The notes below the pieces were generated by a model. It saw nothing but the letters and a program-made list of their open reading frames with translations. It searched no databases and was not told the origin of the DNA. A stretch of 27,754 nt of DNA from NCBI GenBank assembly GCA_002491225.1, contig DKVN01000001.1, positions 1 to 27,754 of the forward strand, written 5' to 3'. This stretch comes from Faecalibacterium sp. UBA7177. Its GTDB lineage: Bacteria > Bacillota > Clostridia > Oscillospirales > Ruminococcaceae. The position numbers were made by a program, and so were the translations under genes. How positions within the stretch are numbered: the stretch's first letter is position 1; each line of letters opens with the position of its first letter. Below are positions 13,730 to 22,322 of the stretch, one piece after another.

Positions 13730-14227
13730 GTGCGCGTGTTGGGCATTGACCCCGGCTATGCCATCGTGGGCTGGGGGGTGGTGGAGTACACCGGCAACCG
13801 GTTTGCCCCGGTGGGCTTTGGCGCGGTGACCACCGAGGCGGGCCAGCCCTTTGAGCAGCGGCTGCTGGCGGTGTACGAGGGCGTGCGGCAGGTGCTGGCG
13901 GACTACCAGCCCGAGGCGCTCTCGATCGAGCAGCTGTTCTACCAGCACAACCAGACCACCGTGATCGGGGTGGCCGAGGCCCGCGGGGTGATCCTGCTGG
14001 CGGCGGCCGAGGCCGGGGTGCCGGTGTTCGAGTATACCCCCATGCAGGTGAAGCAGGCGGTGACCGGCTACGGCAAGGCGGTGAAAAAGCAGGTGCAGGA
14101 GATGGTGCGGGTGCTGCTGCACCTGGAAAAAACGCCCCGCCCCGACGACACCGCCGACGCGCTGGCCATGGCCATCGCCCACTGCCACTGCAGCCGCAGC
14201 CGCCTGACCAATATGCCGGTGCGCTGA
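13730..14227 (+). CDS. ruvC: Holliday junction resolvase RuvC
   Basis: Cuts four-way DNA junctions during recombination repair, working with RuvAB. It has 165 residues from GTG 13730, which gives the family start V-RVLGIDPG. The open frame extends far upstream but that part is not RuvC-like. Catalytic acids are D7 (GIDPG), E67 (SIEQLF) and D140/D143 in PDDTADALAMAIAHCH. The FYQHNQTT and GYGKAVKKQVQ segments are conserved. The ribosome site is weak (AAAGTGGGGCGG). ruvA follows after 74 bp. Complete ruvC-ruvA-ruvB order as in many clostridia. Confidence 0.97.
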   Translation: MRVLGIDPGYAIVGWGVVEYTGNRFAPVGFGAVTTEAGQPFEQRLLAVYEGVRQVLADYQPEALSIEQLFYQHNQTTVIGVAEARGVILLAAAEAGVPVFEYTPMQVKQAVTGYGKAVKKQVQEMVRVLLHLEKTPRPDDTADALAMAIAHCHCSRSRLTNMPVR

Positions 14228-14301
14228 TCGCTGAGAAAATACGCGACGGAGACGCTTTTTTCGCCGCTTTGTGAAAAAACCAACCCAAAGGAGGCCCCCG
14301 G

Positions 14302-14904
14302 ATGATCTATTGCCTTACCGGAGAGGTGCTGAAAAAAAGCCCCGAGCAGGTGGTGCTCTCCTGCGGGGGGGTGGGCTATCAGGTGCAGGTGCCCGCCAGC
14401 GTGGCGGGCGCGCTGCCCGCCGTGGGCAAACAGGCCACCCTCTACACCCACATGAACATCACCGACAACGACATCGCCCTCTACGGCTTTGCCGGGGAGG
14501 ATCAGCTGGCCTGCTTTAAGATGCTGATCTCGGTGTCCGGCGTGGGGCCCAAGGTGGGGCTGGCGATCCTCAGCGTGATGACCCCCGAGCGGATCGCGCT
14601 GGCCGCCTCGGCCGGGGACCACAAGGCCTTTACCGCCGCCAACGGGGTGGGCAACAAGCTGGCCCAGCGGCTGGCGCTTGAACTGAAAGACAAGGTGGGC
14701 AAGGGCCTTGTGGGCAGCGTCGGGCTGGAGGAGCTGCCCGGCGCGGCCGCCCCCGCGGGCAACGCCGCCCAGGCGATGGCGGCGCTGGTGAGCCTCGGCT
14801 ACAGCCAGAGCGAGGCGGCCCTTGCGGTAGCCCGGCTGGATGAGAGCCTGCCGGTGGAGGAACTGATCAAGCTGGCCCTGCGCAGCATGGCAGGCAGGAG
14901 GTAA
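14302..14904 (+). CDS. ruvA: Holliday junction branch migration protein RuvA
   Basis: Tetrameric junction-binding protein that targets the RuvB motor. It has 200 residues, normal length. The OB-fold N-terminus (MIYCLTGEVLKKSPEQVVL) is followed by helix-hairpin-helix units (ISVSGVGPKVGLAILS at about 76-91 and TAANGVGNKLAQRLALEL at about 111-128). A Gly/Ala/Pro linker (about 145-158) leads to the C-terminal RuvB-binding domain (LVSLGYSQSEAALAV). ATG 14302 is preceded by AAAGGAGG. The stop is three bases before ruvB. Confidence 0.97.
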   Translation: MIYCLTGEVLKKSPEQVVLSCGGVGYQVQVPASVAGALPAVGKQATLYTHMNITDNDIALYGFAGEDQLACFKMLISVSGVGPKVGLAILSVMTPERIALAASAGDHKAFTAANGVGNKLAQRLALELKDKVGKGLVGSVGLEELPGAAAPAGNAAQAMAALVSLGYSQSEAALAVARLDESLPVEELIKLALRSMAGRR

Positions 14905-14907
14905 GCG

Positions 14908-15975
14908 ATGGACGAGCGCGAACGGATCGACGACCGTCTGGTCAGCCCCGAGGCGGGCGAGGCGGACGCCGAGGAGCGGGGCCTGCGCCCGCGCACCCTT
15001 GCGGAGTATGTGGGGCAGGAGAAGGTCAAGGAGAACCTGCGCATCTACCTTGAGGCCGCCCGGCTGCGGGGGGAGCCGATGGACCATATCCTGCTCTACG
15101 GCCCGCCCGGCCTGGGCAAGACGACCCTCGCCGGCATCGTGGCGCAGGAGATGGGGGTGCAGATCCGCATCACCAGCGGCCCGGCCATCGAAAAGCCGGG
15201 GGATCTGGCCGCTTTGCTGACCAACCTGCAGGAGGGGGACATCCTCTTTATCGACGAGATCCACCGGCTCTCCCGCCAGGTGGAGGAGGTGCTTTACCCC
15301 GCGCTGGAGGACTACGCGCTGGACATCATGATCGGCAAGGGCCCCAGCGCCCAGAGCATCCGCATCAACCTGCCCCGCTTTACCCTGATCGGGGCCACCA
15401 CCCGCGCCGGGCAGCTGACCGGGCCCTTGCGGGACCGGTTTGGGGTGCTGCTCAAGCTCGAGCTCTACAGCCCGGACGAGCTGGCCCGGATCGTGATGCG
15501 CTCGGCGGGCATCCTCGGCCAGCCCTGCACCCCGGAGGGCGCGCTGGAGCTGGCCCGCTGCAGCCGGGGCACCCCGCGGGTGGCCAACCGGCTGCTCAAG
15601 CGGGTGCGGGATTTTGCGGTGGTGCTGGGGGACGGCAGCATCGACAAAGAGACCGCCCTGCTGGCCCTCAAGCGGATGGACATCGACGCGCTGGGCCTCG
15701 ACGAACTGGACCGCAGCCTGCTGCGGGCGGTGATCGAGCTGTACGGCGGCGGCCCGGTGGGGCTGGACACCCTGGCGGCGGCGCTGGGGGAGGAGGCGGT
15801 GACCCTCGAGGACGTCTGCGAGCCCTACCTGATGCAGATGGGCTTTTTGACCCGCACCCCCCGCGGGCGCTGCGTCACCCGGCTCGCTTACGAGCACCTG
15901 GGCATGACCCCGCCCCCGCCCCCGGAGAAGGAGGCCGACACGGCCCGCAGCGCCGGGCAGCAGAGCCTGTTTTGA
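14908..15975 (+). CDS. ruvB: Holliday junction branch migration ATPase RuvB
   Basis: AAA+ hexameric motor that drives branch migration. It has 355 residues. Walker A is GPPGLGKT at 65-72 and Walker B is FIDEIH at 114-119. Sensor 1 and the arginine finger lie in IGATTRAG...GPLRDRFG, sensor 2 in GTPRVANRLLKRVRDFA, and a C-terminal winged helix with GGGPVGLDTLA and the MGFLTRTPRGR tail follows. AGGAGG precedes ATG 14908 within the end of ruvA. After the stop, a 297-bp gap leads to glmM; no clear terminator with a U-run was found. Confidence 0.98.
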   Translation: MDERERIDDRLVSPEAGEADAEERGLRPRTLAEYVGQEKVKENLRIYLEAARLRGEPMDHILLYGPPGLGKTTLAGIVAQEMGVQIRITSGPAIEKPGDLAALLTNLQEGDILFIDEIHRLSRQVEEVLYPALEDYALDIMIGKGPSAQSIRINLPRFTLIGATTRAGQLTGPLRDRFGVLLKLELYSPDELARIVMRSAGILGQPCTPEGALELARCSRGTPRVANRLLKRVRDFAVVLGDGSIDKETALLALKRMDIDALGLDELDRSLLRAVIELYGGGPVGLDTLAAALGEEAVTLEDVCEPYLMQMGFLTRTPRGRCVTRLAYEHLGMTPPPPPEKEADTARSAGQQSLF

Positions 15976-16172
15976 GCCCTGGCCCCTGCACCTTGCCCAT
16001 TCGCCGCAGAGAGGGGCGGCGAGCGGCGGACGAAGGGCCGATGGAGGGACCGTTTTCTTTCATTTGATGAGACTTTCGCGGCGGGACGGCGACTTTTTTG
16101 CCTTCGATTTGCCAAAAAGCGGAACCTTGCCGAGAAAATTTCATATTTTGGCGGTATCATACGAAACAGCCG

Positions 16173-16258
16173 CCTGCGCACATCAAACAGAGTGCGCGCA
16201 GGACAGCTGCGCCCGGAAGATTGGGAAAGGCCGGGCGCGGCGGCAGGGCCGAAAGGCC
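16173..16258 (+). promoter_or_regulatory. Three consecutive leader hairpins upstream of glmM
   Basis: The 297-bp gap between ruvB and glmM carries no credible gene. Its last 100 bp contain three hairpins in a row: CCTGCGCAC (16173-16181) with GTGCGCGCAGG (16192-16202, two-base bulge); CGCCCGG (16210-16216) with CCGGGCG (16231-16237); and GGCC-GAAA-GGCC (16247-16258), which ends two bases before the GGAGGGAG ribosome site. An AT-rich stretch before them includes a possible -10 TATCAT (16155-16160) without a well-spaced -35. The function is unknown. Confidence 0.45.
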
Positions 16259-16272
16259 GGAGGGAGTGTATT

Positions 16273-17631
16273 ATGGGAAAGTTATTTGGAACCGACGGCG
16301 TCCGCGGCGTGGCGGGCGAGGACCTCAGCTGTGAGCTGGCCATGCAGATCGGCCGCAGCGCGGCGGCGGTGCTCACCGCCCACACCAGCCACAGGCCCCG
16401 CATCCTGATCGGCAAGGACACCCGCATCTCGGGCGATATGCTCGAGAGCGCGCTGGCCGCGGGGCTGTGCAGCGTGGGGGCGGATGTCGAGCTGCTGGGC
16501 GTGATCCCCACCCCGGCGGTGGCATATCTGGTCCGCCGGTACGAGGCGGACGCGGGCATCGTCATCAGCGCCAGCCACAACCCGGTCGAGTTCAACGGCA
16601 TCAAGATCTTTTCCAACGACGGCTACAAGCTGCCGGACGAGGTGGAGGAGGAGATCGAGCAGCACATCTTTGACGGCGGCAAAAACCTCACCCTCGCCAC
16701 CGGCGGGGATGTGGGGCGGATCGTCAGCCGCACCGACGCCCTGCCCGATTACATCGACTATCTGGCCGAGCATATCGGCGGCAGCCTCGCGGGGCTGAAT
16801 ATCGCGGTCGACTGTGCCAACGGCGCGTCGAGCGCGGTGGCAAAGGCCCTCTTCCCTCGGCTGGGCGCACAGTGTAGATTCCTCGGGGCCGAGCCGGACG
16901 GCTGCAACATCAACGACGGCTGCGGCTCGACCCACCTTGACAAGCTGGCGAAGTTTGTGGTGGAGGGCGGCTTTGACTGCGGCATCGCCTTTGACGGCGA
17001 CGCCGACCGCTGCCTCGCGGTGGACGAGAAGGGCGCCGAGCTCGACGGCGACAAGATCATCGCCCTGCTGGCCTGCGATATGAAGGAGCGCGGGCGGCTC
17101 GAGGGGGACACCGCGGTGGTGACCGTGATGTCCAACCTCGGCTTTATGCAGTATATGGAGCGGCAGGGCATCCGCACCGCCCGCACCGCGGTGGGCGACC
17201 GGTATGTGCTGGAGGAGATGCGGGCCGGGGGCTATGCCATCGGCGGCGAGCAGAGCGGGCATGTCATCCTGCTGCACCACTCCACCACCGGCGACGGCGA
17301 GCTGACCGCCGGAAAGCTGCTGCGGCTGCTGGCCGCCCGCGGCTGCAGGATGAGCGAGCTCAACGCCGTGTACGAGAAGTTCCCGCAGGTGATGCTCAAC
17401 CTCGAGGCCAACGCCGCCCAAAAGGCCGCCTACCGCGAGGATGAGTATATCGCCGGGTTTATCGAGAGCCAGCAGCAGAACCTGATGGGTATGGGCCGTG
17501 TGCTGGTGCGGGTGTCCGGCACCGAGCCCAAGATCCGGGTGATGGTCGAGGGCAAGGACCCCGAGGCCATCGCCGCCAGCGCCGAGCGGATCGCCGAGAT
17601 GATCCGCAGGCGGATCCTCAAAGAGGAGTGA
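16273..17631 (+). CDS. glmM: Phosphoglucosamine mutase GlmM
   Basis: Interconverts glucosamine-6-phosphate and glucosamine-1-phosphate, feeding UDP-GlcNAc and peptidoglycan synthesis. It has 452 residues from ATG 16273 (GGAGGGAG site), starting MGKLFGTDGVRG as the family does; longer in-frame starts add non-family sequence. The phosphorylated serine is S101 in ISASHNPVEFNG, the metal loop is FDGDADR at 240-246, the sugar-specificity loop is GGEQSGH and the phosphate-binding loop is RVSGTEPKIRVM near the end. Length and motifs are complete. It may head a short transcript with the downstream methyltransferase. Confidence 0.97.
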   Translation: MGKLFGTDGVRGVAGEDLSCELAMQIGRSAAAVLTAHTSHRPRILIGKDTRISGDMLESALAAGLCSVGADVELLGVIPTPAVAYLVRRYEADAGIVISASHNPVEFNGIKIFSNDGYKLPDEVEEEIEQHIFDGGKNLTLATGGDVGRIVSRTDALPDYIDYLAEHIGGSLAGLNIAVDCANGASSAVAKALFPRLGAQCRFLGAEPDGCNINDGCGSTHLDKLAKFVVEGGFDCGIAFDGDADRCLAVDEKGAELDGDKIIALLACDMKERGRLEGDTAVVTVMSNLGFMQYMERQGIRTARTAVGDRYVLEEMRAGGYAIGGEQSGHVILLHHSTTGDGELTAGKLLRLLAARGCRMSELNAVYEKFPQVMLNLEANAAQKAAYREDEYIAGFIESQQQNLMGMGRVLVRVSGTEPKIRVMVEGKDPEAIAASAERIAEMIRRRILKEE

Positions 17632-17652
17632 GCCGGGCGCACAAAACGTGCG

Positions 17653-17687
17653 GCGGGCGGCGGGGCGCATAGGCCCCGGGAGCCCGC
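17653..17687 (+). promoter_or_regulatory. GC-rich hairpin between glmM and the methyltransferase gene
   Basis: GCGGGC (17653-17658) with GCCCGC (17682-17687) encloses GGGGC (17662-17666) with GCCCC (17673-17677). An A-rich rather than U-rich stretch follows, so it is not a standard terminator on this strand. It may mark mRNA processing or partial termination. Confidence 0.4.
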
Positions 17688-17724
17688 GAAAAATAAGAGA
17701 GCACAAAAGAGGGGAGAGGGCCGG

Positions 17725-18603
17725 ATGCGAGTGGCCGATGGCTGGAAGGATTACGCGCTGCTGGACGCCACCGGCGGCGAGCGGCTGGAACGCTGGGGCG
17801 ACGCTGTCTTAGTGCGGCCCGACCCGCAGGTGGTCTGGAAGAACCCGCCCCGCTCCCCGCTCTGGAAGCGGGCGGACGCGGTTTACCACCGCTCGGCCAA
17901 AGGCGGCGGGGCCTGGGAGCAAAAGCGCCCCCTGCCGGACAAATGGCAGATCGGGTACGGGGCGCTGCGGCTGGTGGTCAGCCCCACCGGCTTTAAGCAC
18001 ACCGGGGTTTTCCCGGAGCAGGCTGTCAACTGGGACTGGTACGCCGCCGCCATCCGGGCCGCCGCCCGCCCAGCTGAACGGCCTGTAAGGGTGCTCAACC
18101 TCTTTGGCTACACCGGCGCGGCCACCCTCGCCTGCGCCGCGGCGGGGGCCAGCGTCTGCCATGTGGACGCATCCAAGGGCATCGTGGCCTGGGCGCGGGA
18201 GAACGCCGCCGCGAGCGGCCTTGCTTCCCGCCCCATCCGCTGGATCGTGGACGACTGCGCCAAGTTCGTCGCGCGGGAGCAGCGCCGCGGCAGCCGGTAC
18301 GACGCGGTGATCATGGACCCGCCCAGCTACGGCCGGGGCCCCGGCGGCGAGGTGTGGAAGCTGGAGGACTGCATCTACGACCTCATCGCCCTCTGCGCGG
18401 GGGTGCTGAGCGATACGCCGCTCTTTGTGGCGGTCAACAGCTACACCACCGGGCTCTCGCCCGCCGTGATGGAGTATATCCTCAAAACCACCCTCTGCCC
18501 GGTACAGGGCGGGATCACAAGCTGCGACGAGATCGGCCTGCCGGTGGAGGCCACCGGCGGGGTGGTGCCCTGCGGGGCCACCGCCCTCTGGCAGGCGGGG
18601 TGA
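17725..18603 (+). CDS. Class I SAM-dependent methyltransferase, RlmI/RlmK C-terminal type
   Basis: Likely an RNA (rRNA) methyltransferase. It has 292 residues from ATG 17725, with a GGGGAGAGGG site. The SAM-binding motif I is VLNLFGYTGAATLACAAAGA (123-142), the acidic strand-2 end is VDASKG (147-152), and the catalytic/target-base motif is DPPSYGRG (198-205). The early SPTGFKHTGVFPEQ region (about 86-99), which positions cofactor, also matches the RlmK/YccW-like family. It lacks the PUA domain found in E. coli RlmI. No cysteine adjacent to the DPP motif is evident for a C5-cytosine mechanism, so the target base is open. Confidence 0.8.
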   Translation: MRVADGWKDYALLDATGGERLERWGDAVLVRPDPQVVWKNPPRSPLWKRADAVYHRSAKGGGAWEQKRPLPDKWQIGYGALRLVVSPTGFKHTGVFPEQAVNWDWYAAAIRAAARPAERPVRVLNLFGYTGAATLACAAAGASVCHVDASKGIVAWARENAAASGLASRPIRWIVDDCAKFVAREQRRGSRYDAVIMDPPSYGRGPGGEVWKLEDCIYDLIALCAGVLSDTPLFVAVNSYTTGLSPAVMEYILKTTLCPVQGGITSCDEIGLPVEATGGVVPCGATALWQAG

Positions 18604-18675
18604 AGCGGGCGGCAGCCGCCAAAAACCCAAAACCGGCCAACCCCCCAAATTTGACGAAAAAAGGAACGAGCGGCC

Positions 18676-19533
18676 ATGCAAAAAGAGACAACCAATCCCG
18701 CCGCGATGCTCACGGCGGATGGAATCCGCTTTCGCTATTCGCTGGAGAGCCCGGCCTACGCGGTGGACGGGGTGAGCCTCGCGGTGCAAAAGGGCGAGTT
18801 TGTGGCGGTGCTGGGCGCGAACGGCTGCGGCAAAAGCACCCTCGCCAAGCACTTTAACGCCATCCTGCTGCCCGAGAGCGGCACCGTGACGGTGGAGGGG
18901 ATGGACACCCAGGACGAGGCGCGGCTTTACGACATCCGCCAAAAGGTGGGCATGGTCTTTCAAAACCCGGACAACCAGATCGTGGCGACCGTGGTGGAGG
19001 AGGACGTGGCCTTCGCGCTCGAAAACTTAGGGGTGCCCCCGGCCGAGATCCGTACCCGCATCGACGAGGCGATGGAGATGGCCGGGATCTATAAGCACAA
19101 GGACAAGGCTCCGCACAAGCTGTCCGGCGGGCAGAAGCAGCGGGTGGCGATCGCCGGGGTGATCGCCCTGCGGCCGGACTGCCTGGTGCTGGACGAGGCC
19201 ACCGCCATGCTCGACCCCCGCGGCCGCGAAAAGGTGATGCGCACCATCCGGCGGCTGAACCACGAGTTCGGCATCACGGTGGTGGCCATCACCCACTATA
19301 TGGAGGAGGCCGCCCAGGCCGACCGGGTGCTGGTGATGAGCGGCGGCAAAATTGCGATGGAGGGCACCCCAAAAGAGGTGTTCAGCCAGACCGAGCGTGT
19401 GCGCAGCCTGCGGCTGGACGTGCCCCAGGCGGCCGAGCTGCGGGACGAGCTGGCGAGGGCCGGCCTGCCGATGCCCGAGGGCATCATCAACGAAGAGGAA
19501 TGCGCCGAGGCGCTCTACCGCCTGCTGGCCTGA
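18676..19533 (+). CDS. ecfA1: ECF transporter ATPase EcfA1
   Basis: First of two different ATPases that energise vitamin or metal uptake through interchangeable S components. It has 285 residues from ATG 18676 with AAAGGAACG as ribosome site. Walker A is GANGCGKST at 47-55, the Q-loop is FQNPDNQIVA, the signature is LSGGQKQRV at 149-157, and Walker B is LVLDEATAMLD; the A-M-L-D variant is usual for EcfA1. A C-terminal extension (about 230-285) carries the EcfT-contact region. It is part of ecfA1-ecfA2-ecfT, with a candidate S component at 12856-13428 in the window. Confidence 0.95.
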   Translation: MQKETTNPAAMLTADGIRFRYSLESPAYAVDGVSLAVQKGEFVAVLGANGCGKSTLAKHFNAILLPESGTVTVEGMDTQDEARLYDIRQKVGMVFQNPDNQIVATVVEEDVAFALENLGVPPAEIRTRIDEAMEMAGIYKHKDKAPHKLSGGQKQRVAIAGVIALRPDCLVLDEATAMLDPRGREKVMRTIRRLNHEFGITVVAITHYMEEAAQADRVLVMSGGKIAMEGTPKEVFSQTERVRSLRLDVPQAAELRDELARAGLPMPEGIINEEECAEALYRLLA

Positions 19534-19584
19534 CCTGCCGCGCCCGGCGCGCAAAGCTGTGGGGCCGGGCGGCGGCCTGGTACC

Positions 19585-19606
19585 GGCGCGCGAAAAACAG
19601 CGCGCC
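19585..19606 (+). promoter_or_regulatory. Hairpin upstream of ecfA2 ribosome site
   Basis: GGCGCGC (19585-19591) and GCGCGCC (19600-19606) form a 7-bp stem with loop GAAAAACA. It ends three bases before the AAGGATGTGAG ribosome site, inside the ecfA1-ecfA2 gap of 91 bp. Confidence 0.45.
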
Positions 19607-19624
19607 TGTAAGGATGTGAGATCC

Positions 19625-20491
19625 ATGTCTGTGATCATTGAAACCCGGCACCTGACCCATATCTACGGCCAGGGCATGCCGGACGCCACCACCGCCCTCG
19701 AGGACGTGAGCTTCGCGGTGGAGGAGGGGGACTTTGTCGGCATCATCGGCTCGACAGGGTCGGGCAAATCCACCCTCATCACCCATTTCAACGGCCTTTT
19801 GCGCCCCACCGCGGGCCAGGTGCTGGTGGATGGGCGGGACATCTGGGCCGAGCCCGCCAAGATCCGGGAATTCCGCTTTCTGGTGGGGCTGGTGTTCCAG
19901 TACCCGGAGTACCAGCTGTTTGAGGAGACGGTGTACAAGGACATCGCCTACGGCCCCACCAATATGGGGCTCCCGAAGGAGGAGATCGACCGGCGGGTGC
20001 GCCGGGCGGCGGCCTTCTGCGGGCTGAACGAGGAGCAGATGCAGCGCAGCCCGTTTGAGCTTTCGGGCGGGCAGAAGCGGAGGGTGGCGGTGGCCGGGGT
20101 GCTGGCGATGGAGCCGAAGATCCTGGTGCTGGACGAGCCCGCCGCCGGGCTTGACCCCGAGGGCCGGGAGACGATCCTCTCGCAGATCAAGGAATACCAC
20201 GAGCAGACCGGCATCACGGTGCTGCTGGTGAGCCACTCGATGGAGGATATCGCCCGCTATGCCAACCGGGTGCTGGTGATGGACCAGCGCAAAATCGCGA
20301 TGTACGACACGGTCGAAAAGGTGTTTGCCCGCGCGCCCGAGCTGCTGGAACTCGGCCTCTCGGTGCCGCAGGTGACCAAGATCTTTTTGCGGCTGCGCGA
20401 GATGGGCCTTACCATCCCCACCGACGTCTACACGGTGCCCTACGCCGTCAAAACGGTGCTGGCCGCCGCGCGGGCAAAGGGGGTGCTGTGA
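19625..20491 (+). CDS. ecfA2: ECF transporter ATPase EcfA2
   Basis: Partner of EcfA1 in the ECF energising module. It has 288 residues from ATG 19625, chosen for the AAGGATGTGAG site and the family start MSVIIETRHLTHIY; the frame is open further upstream inside ecfA1 but without family similarity. Walker A is GSTGSGKST at 42-50, the Q-loop is FQYPEYQLF, the signature is LSGGQKRRV and Walker B is LVLDEPAAGLD. The C-terminal end (LRLREMGLTIPTDVYTV) is typical of EcfA2. The stop overlaps the ecfT start by one base. Confidence 0.95.
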   Translation: MSVIIETRHLTHIYGQGMPDATTALEDVSFAVEEGDFVGIIGSTGSGKSTLITHFNGLLRPTAGQVLVDGRDIWAEPAKIREFRFLVGLVFQYPEYQLFEETVYKDIAYGPTNMGLPKEEIDRRVRRAAAFCGLNEEQMQRSPFELSGGQKRRVAVAGVLAMEPKILVLDEPAAGLDPEGRETILSQIKEYHEQTGITVLLVSHSMEDIARYANRVLVMDQRKIAMYDTVEKVFARAPELLELGLSVPQVTKIFLRLREMGLTIPTDVYTVPYAVKTVLAAARAKGVL

Positions 20492-21306
20492 TGCTGCGGG
20501 ATATTACCATCGGCCAGCATTTCCCGGGGGATTCGGTCGTGCACCGGATGGACCCGCGGTTAAAATTAGTGCTCACGGTCGCGTATATCGTGCTGCTCTT
20601 CAGCGCGGCCAACCCGGTGGGGCTCGCCCTCTCGCTGGCGCTGCTTCTGGTGCTGTACCGGGTGGCCGAGATCCCGCTGAAGCTGATCGGCCGCAGCTTA
20701 AGGCCCATCCTGCCCATCGTGGCCTTTACAGCGGTGCTCAACCTCTTTTTTATCACCGGGCAGGGCGAACCGCTCTGGCAGTGGTGGATCTTCCGCATCT
20801 GGCGCGAGGGGGTCTCCTACGCCGTGCTGATGGCGGTGCGGATTTTGGCCCTCATCGCGGGCACCAGCCTGCTCACCTACACCACCAGCCCCATCGTGCT
20901 CACCGACGCCATTGAGCGGCTGCTGGGGCCGCTGGCAAAGCTGCACCTGCCGGTGCACGAGCTGGCCATGATGATGACCATTGCCCTGCGGTTCATCCCC
21001 ACCCTGATCGACGAGACCGACAAGATCATGAACGCCCAAAAGGCCCGCGGCGCGCAGCTGGACTGCGGCAGCCTCAAGCAGCGGATCACCGCGCTGGTGC
21101 CCATCCTGATCCCGCTCTTCATCTCGGCCTTTCGCCGGGCGGACGAGCTGGCGATGGCCATGGAGTGCCGCTGCTACCGCGGCGGGGATGGCCGCACCCG
21201 CTTAAAGGTGCTGCGCTTTACAGGGTTGGACTGGGCCGCCCTCGCGGTGAGCGCGGCCTGCTTTGGGGGCATCTTTGCCACACGGTTTTTCTTTGCGGGC
21301 ATTTAG
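20491..21306 (+). CDS. ecfT: ECF transporter transmembrane subunit EcfT
   Basis: Membrane scaffold linking the EcfA1A2 ATPases to S components. It has 271 residues from ATG 20491, which overlaps the ecfA2 TGA; GTG at 20488 is an alternative one codon earlier. The start MLRDITIGQHFPGDSVVHRMDPRLKL is typical. Hydrophobic helices lie at about 27-47, 51-68, 72-90, 108-130 and 245-265. The two Ala-Arg-Gly coupling motifs are AQKARGAQ and the degenerate ECRCYRGG, where the usual E-A-R-G is altered. Substrate range depends on S components elsewhere. Confidence 0.95.
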   Translation: MLRDITIGQHFPGDSVVHRMDPRLKLVLTVAYIVLLFSAANPVGLALSLALLLVLYRVAEIPLKLIGRSLRPILPIVAFTAVLNLFFITGQGEPLWQWWIFRIWREGVSYAVLMAVRILALIAGTSLLTYTTSPIVLTDAIERLLGPLAKLHLPVHELAMMMTIALRFIPTLIDETDKIMNAQKARGAQLDCGSLKQRITALVPILIPLFISAFRRADELAMAMECRCYRGGDGRTRLKVLRFTGLDWAALAVSAACFGGIFATRFFFAGI

Positions 21307-21381
21307 GGCCCGGCTGTGCGGGGCGCGGGCGCTGCTGCGCATTTTGGCCTAAACGCCCCGCCGGAAGGAGCGGTTTTGCCC

Positions 21382-22254
21382 ATGAACATCCTGCTGACCT
21401 TACAGTTTGACGGCAGCGCCTACTGCGGCTTTCAGGTGCAGCAGAACGGCCGCTCGGTCTGCGCGGTGGTGCAGGACGCATTGGAGGCGGTGCTCGGCAT
21501 CCGCCCGCCGGTCAAGGGCTGCGGCCGCACCGACGCGGGGGTGCATGCCTTGGGGTACGCCCTCAGCTTTGCGGCGGACACCGACATCCCGATGGGCAAG
21601 CTGCCCCTCGCGCTCAACACCCGCCTGCCCGCGGATGTGCGGGTGATTGGCGCGCGGCAGGTGCCCGAGGGCTTCCACGCCCGCTATTCGGCCCACACCA
21701 AAACCTACTGCTACCGCATCCGGCTGGGGGCCGTCGACAGCCCCTTTGACGCGGCGTATTGCTGCCGGCTGTCCGGCCCGCTCGACCTTGCCGCCATGCG
21801 GGCCGCGGCAGAGGATGTGTGCGGAACCCATGATTTCCTCGCCTTTTGCGCGGCGGGCAGCGAGGTGGCCGCGCGCGGGGACACGGTGCGCACGGTCAGC
21901 CGCTGCGCGGTCTCGCTGCAAAAGGATGCGATGGGCGAGACGGTGTGCATCGAGGTCACGGCGGACGGCTTCCTTTACAACATGGTGCGCATCCTTGCGG
22001 GCACCCTCGTGCGGGTGGGGCAGGGGCGCATCCCGATGGGCGGCATCCCGTCCATTTTAGCCAGCCGCAGCCGCCAGAACGCCGGGCCGACCCTGCCCGC
22101 CAAAGGGCTGTTTTTGCAGGAGGTTTTTTATCCGCCAGAGGTGCTGGAACTGCCCGAACCGCCGGGCCTTGCCGGACCCTCCGGCACGCCTGAACCGCCG
22201 GGCCCGGCCGGGACGCCCGACAGCCCGGAGCCCCCGCGGCGGAAGCCGGGCTGA
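21382..22254 (+). CDS. truA: tRNA pseudouridine(38-40) synthase TruA
   Basis: Converts uridines 38-40 in the tRNA anticodon arm to pseudouridine. ATG 21382 is preceded by AAGGAG and gives the family start MNILLTLQFDGSAYCGFQ. The catalytic aspartate is D51 in GCGRTDAGVHALG. Other landmarks are RYSAHTKTYCYRI and DGFLYNMVRILAGTL. The enzyme should end near residue 252 (LFLQEVFYPPE). The remaining 38 residues are a Pro/Gly-rich, repeat-like tail with PEPPGLAGP, PEPPGPAGT and SPEPP units, absent in most TruA proteins. It follows ecfT by 75 bp; ecf-truA linkage is common in Firmicutes. Confidence 0.96.
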   Translation: MNILLTLQFDGSAYCGFQVQQNGRSVCAVVQDALEAVLGIRPPVKGCGRTDAGVHALGYALSFAADTDIPMGKLPLALNTRLPADVRVIGARQVPEGFHARYSAHTKTYCYRIRLGAVDSPFDAAYCCRLSGPLDLAAMRAAAEDVCGTHDFLAFCAAGSEVAARGDTVRTVSRCAVSLQKDAMGETVCIEVTADGFLYNMVRILAGTLVRVGQGRIPMGGIPSILASRSRQNAGPTLPAKGLFLQEVFYPPEVLELPEPPGLAGPSGTPEPPGPAGTPDSPEPPRRKPG

Positions 22255-22322
22255 CCCCCGAACCCCGGCACCTTACAACAACTTTACAGCGAGAGGATTC
22301 AAGAGAAAGGAGGCGGCCGCCG

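Noticed and set aside
14228..14301. Terminator between ruvC and ruvA
   Set aside because: There is a T-run but only a 3-bp stem before it. ruvCAB is better read as one operon.
14068..15897. A 609-codon minus-strand frame across ruvA and ruvB
   Set aside because: His/Gln/Gly-rich shadow of the ruvAB coding frames.
16155..16160. TATCAT as -10 of a glmM promoter
   Set aside because: No -35 box at acceptable spacing (nearest TTGCCG is 21 bp away), so I mention it only as a possibility.
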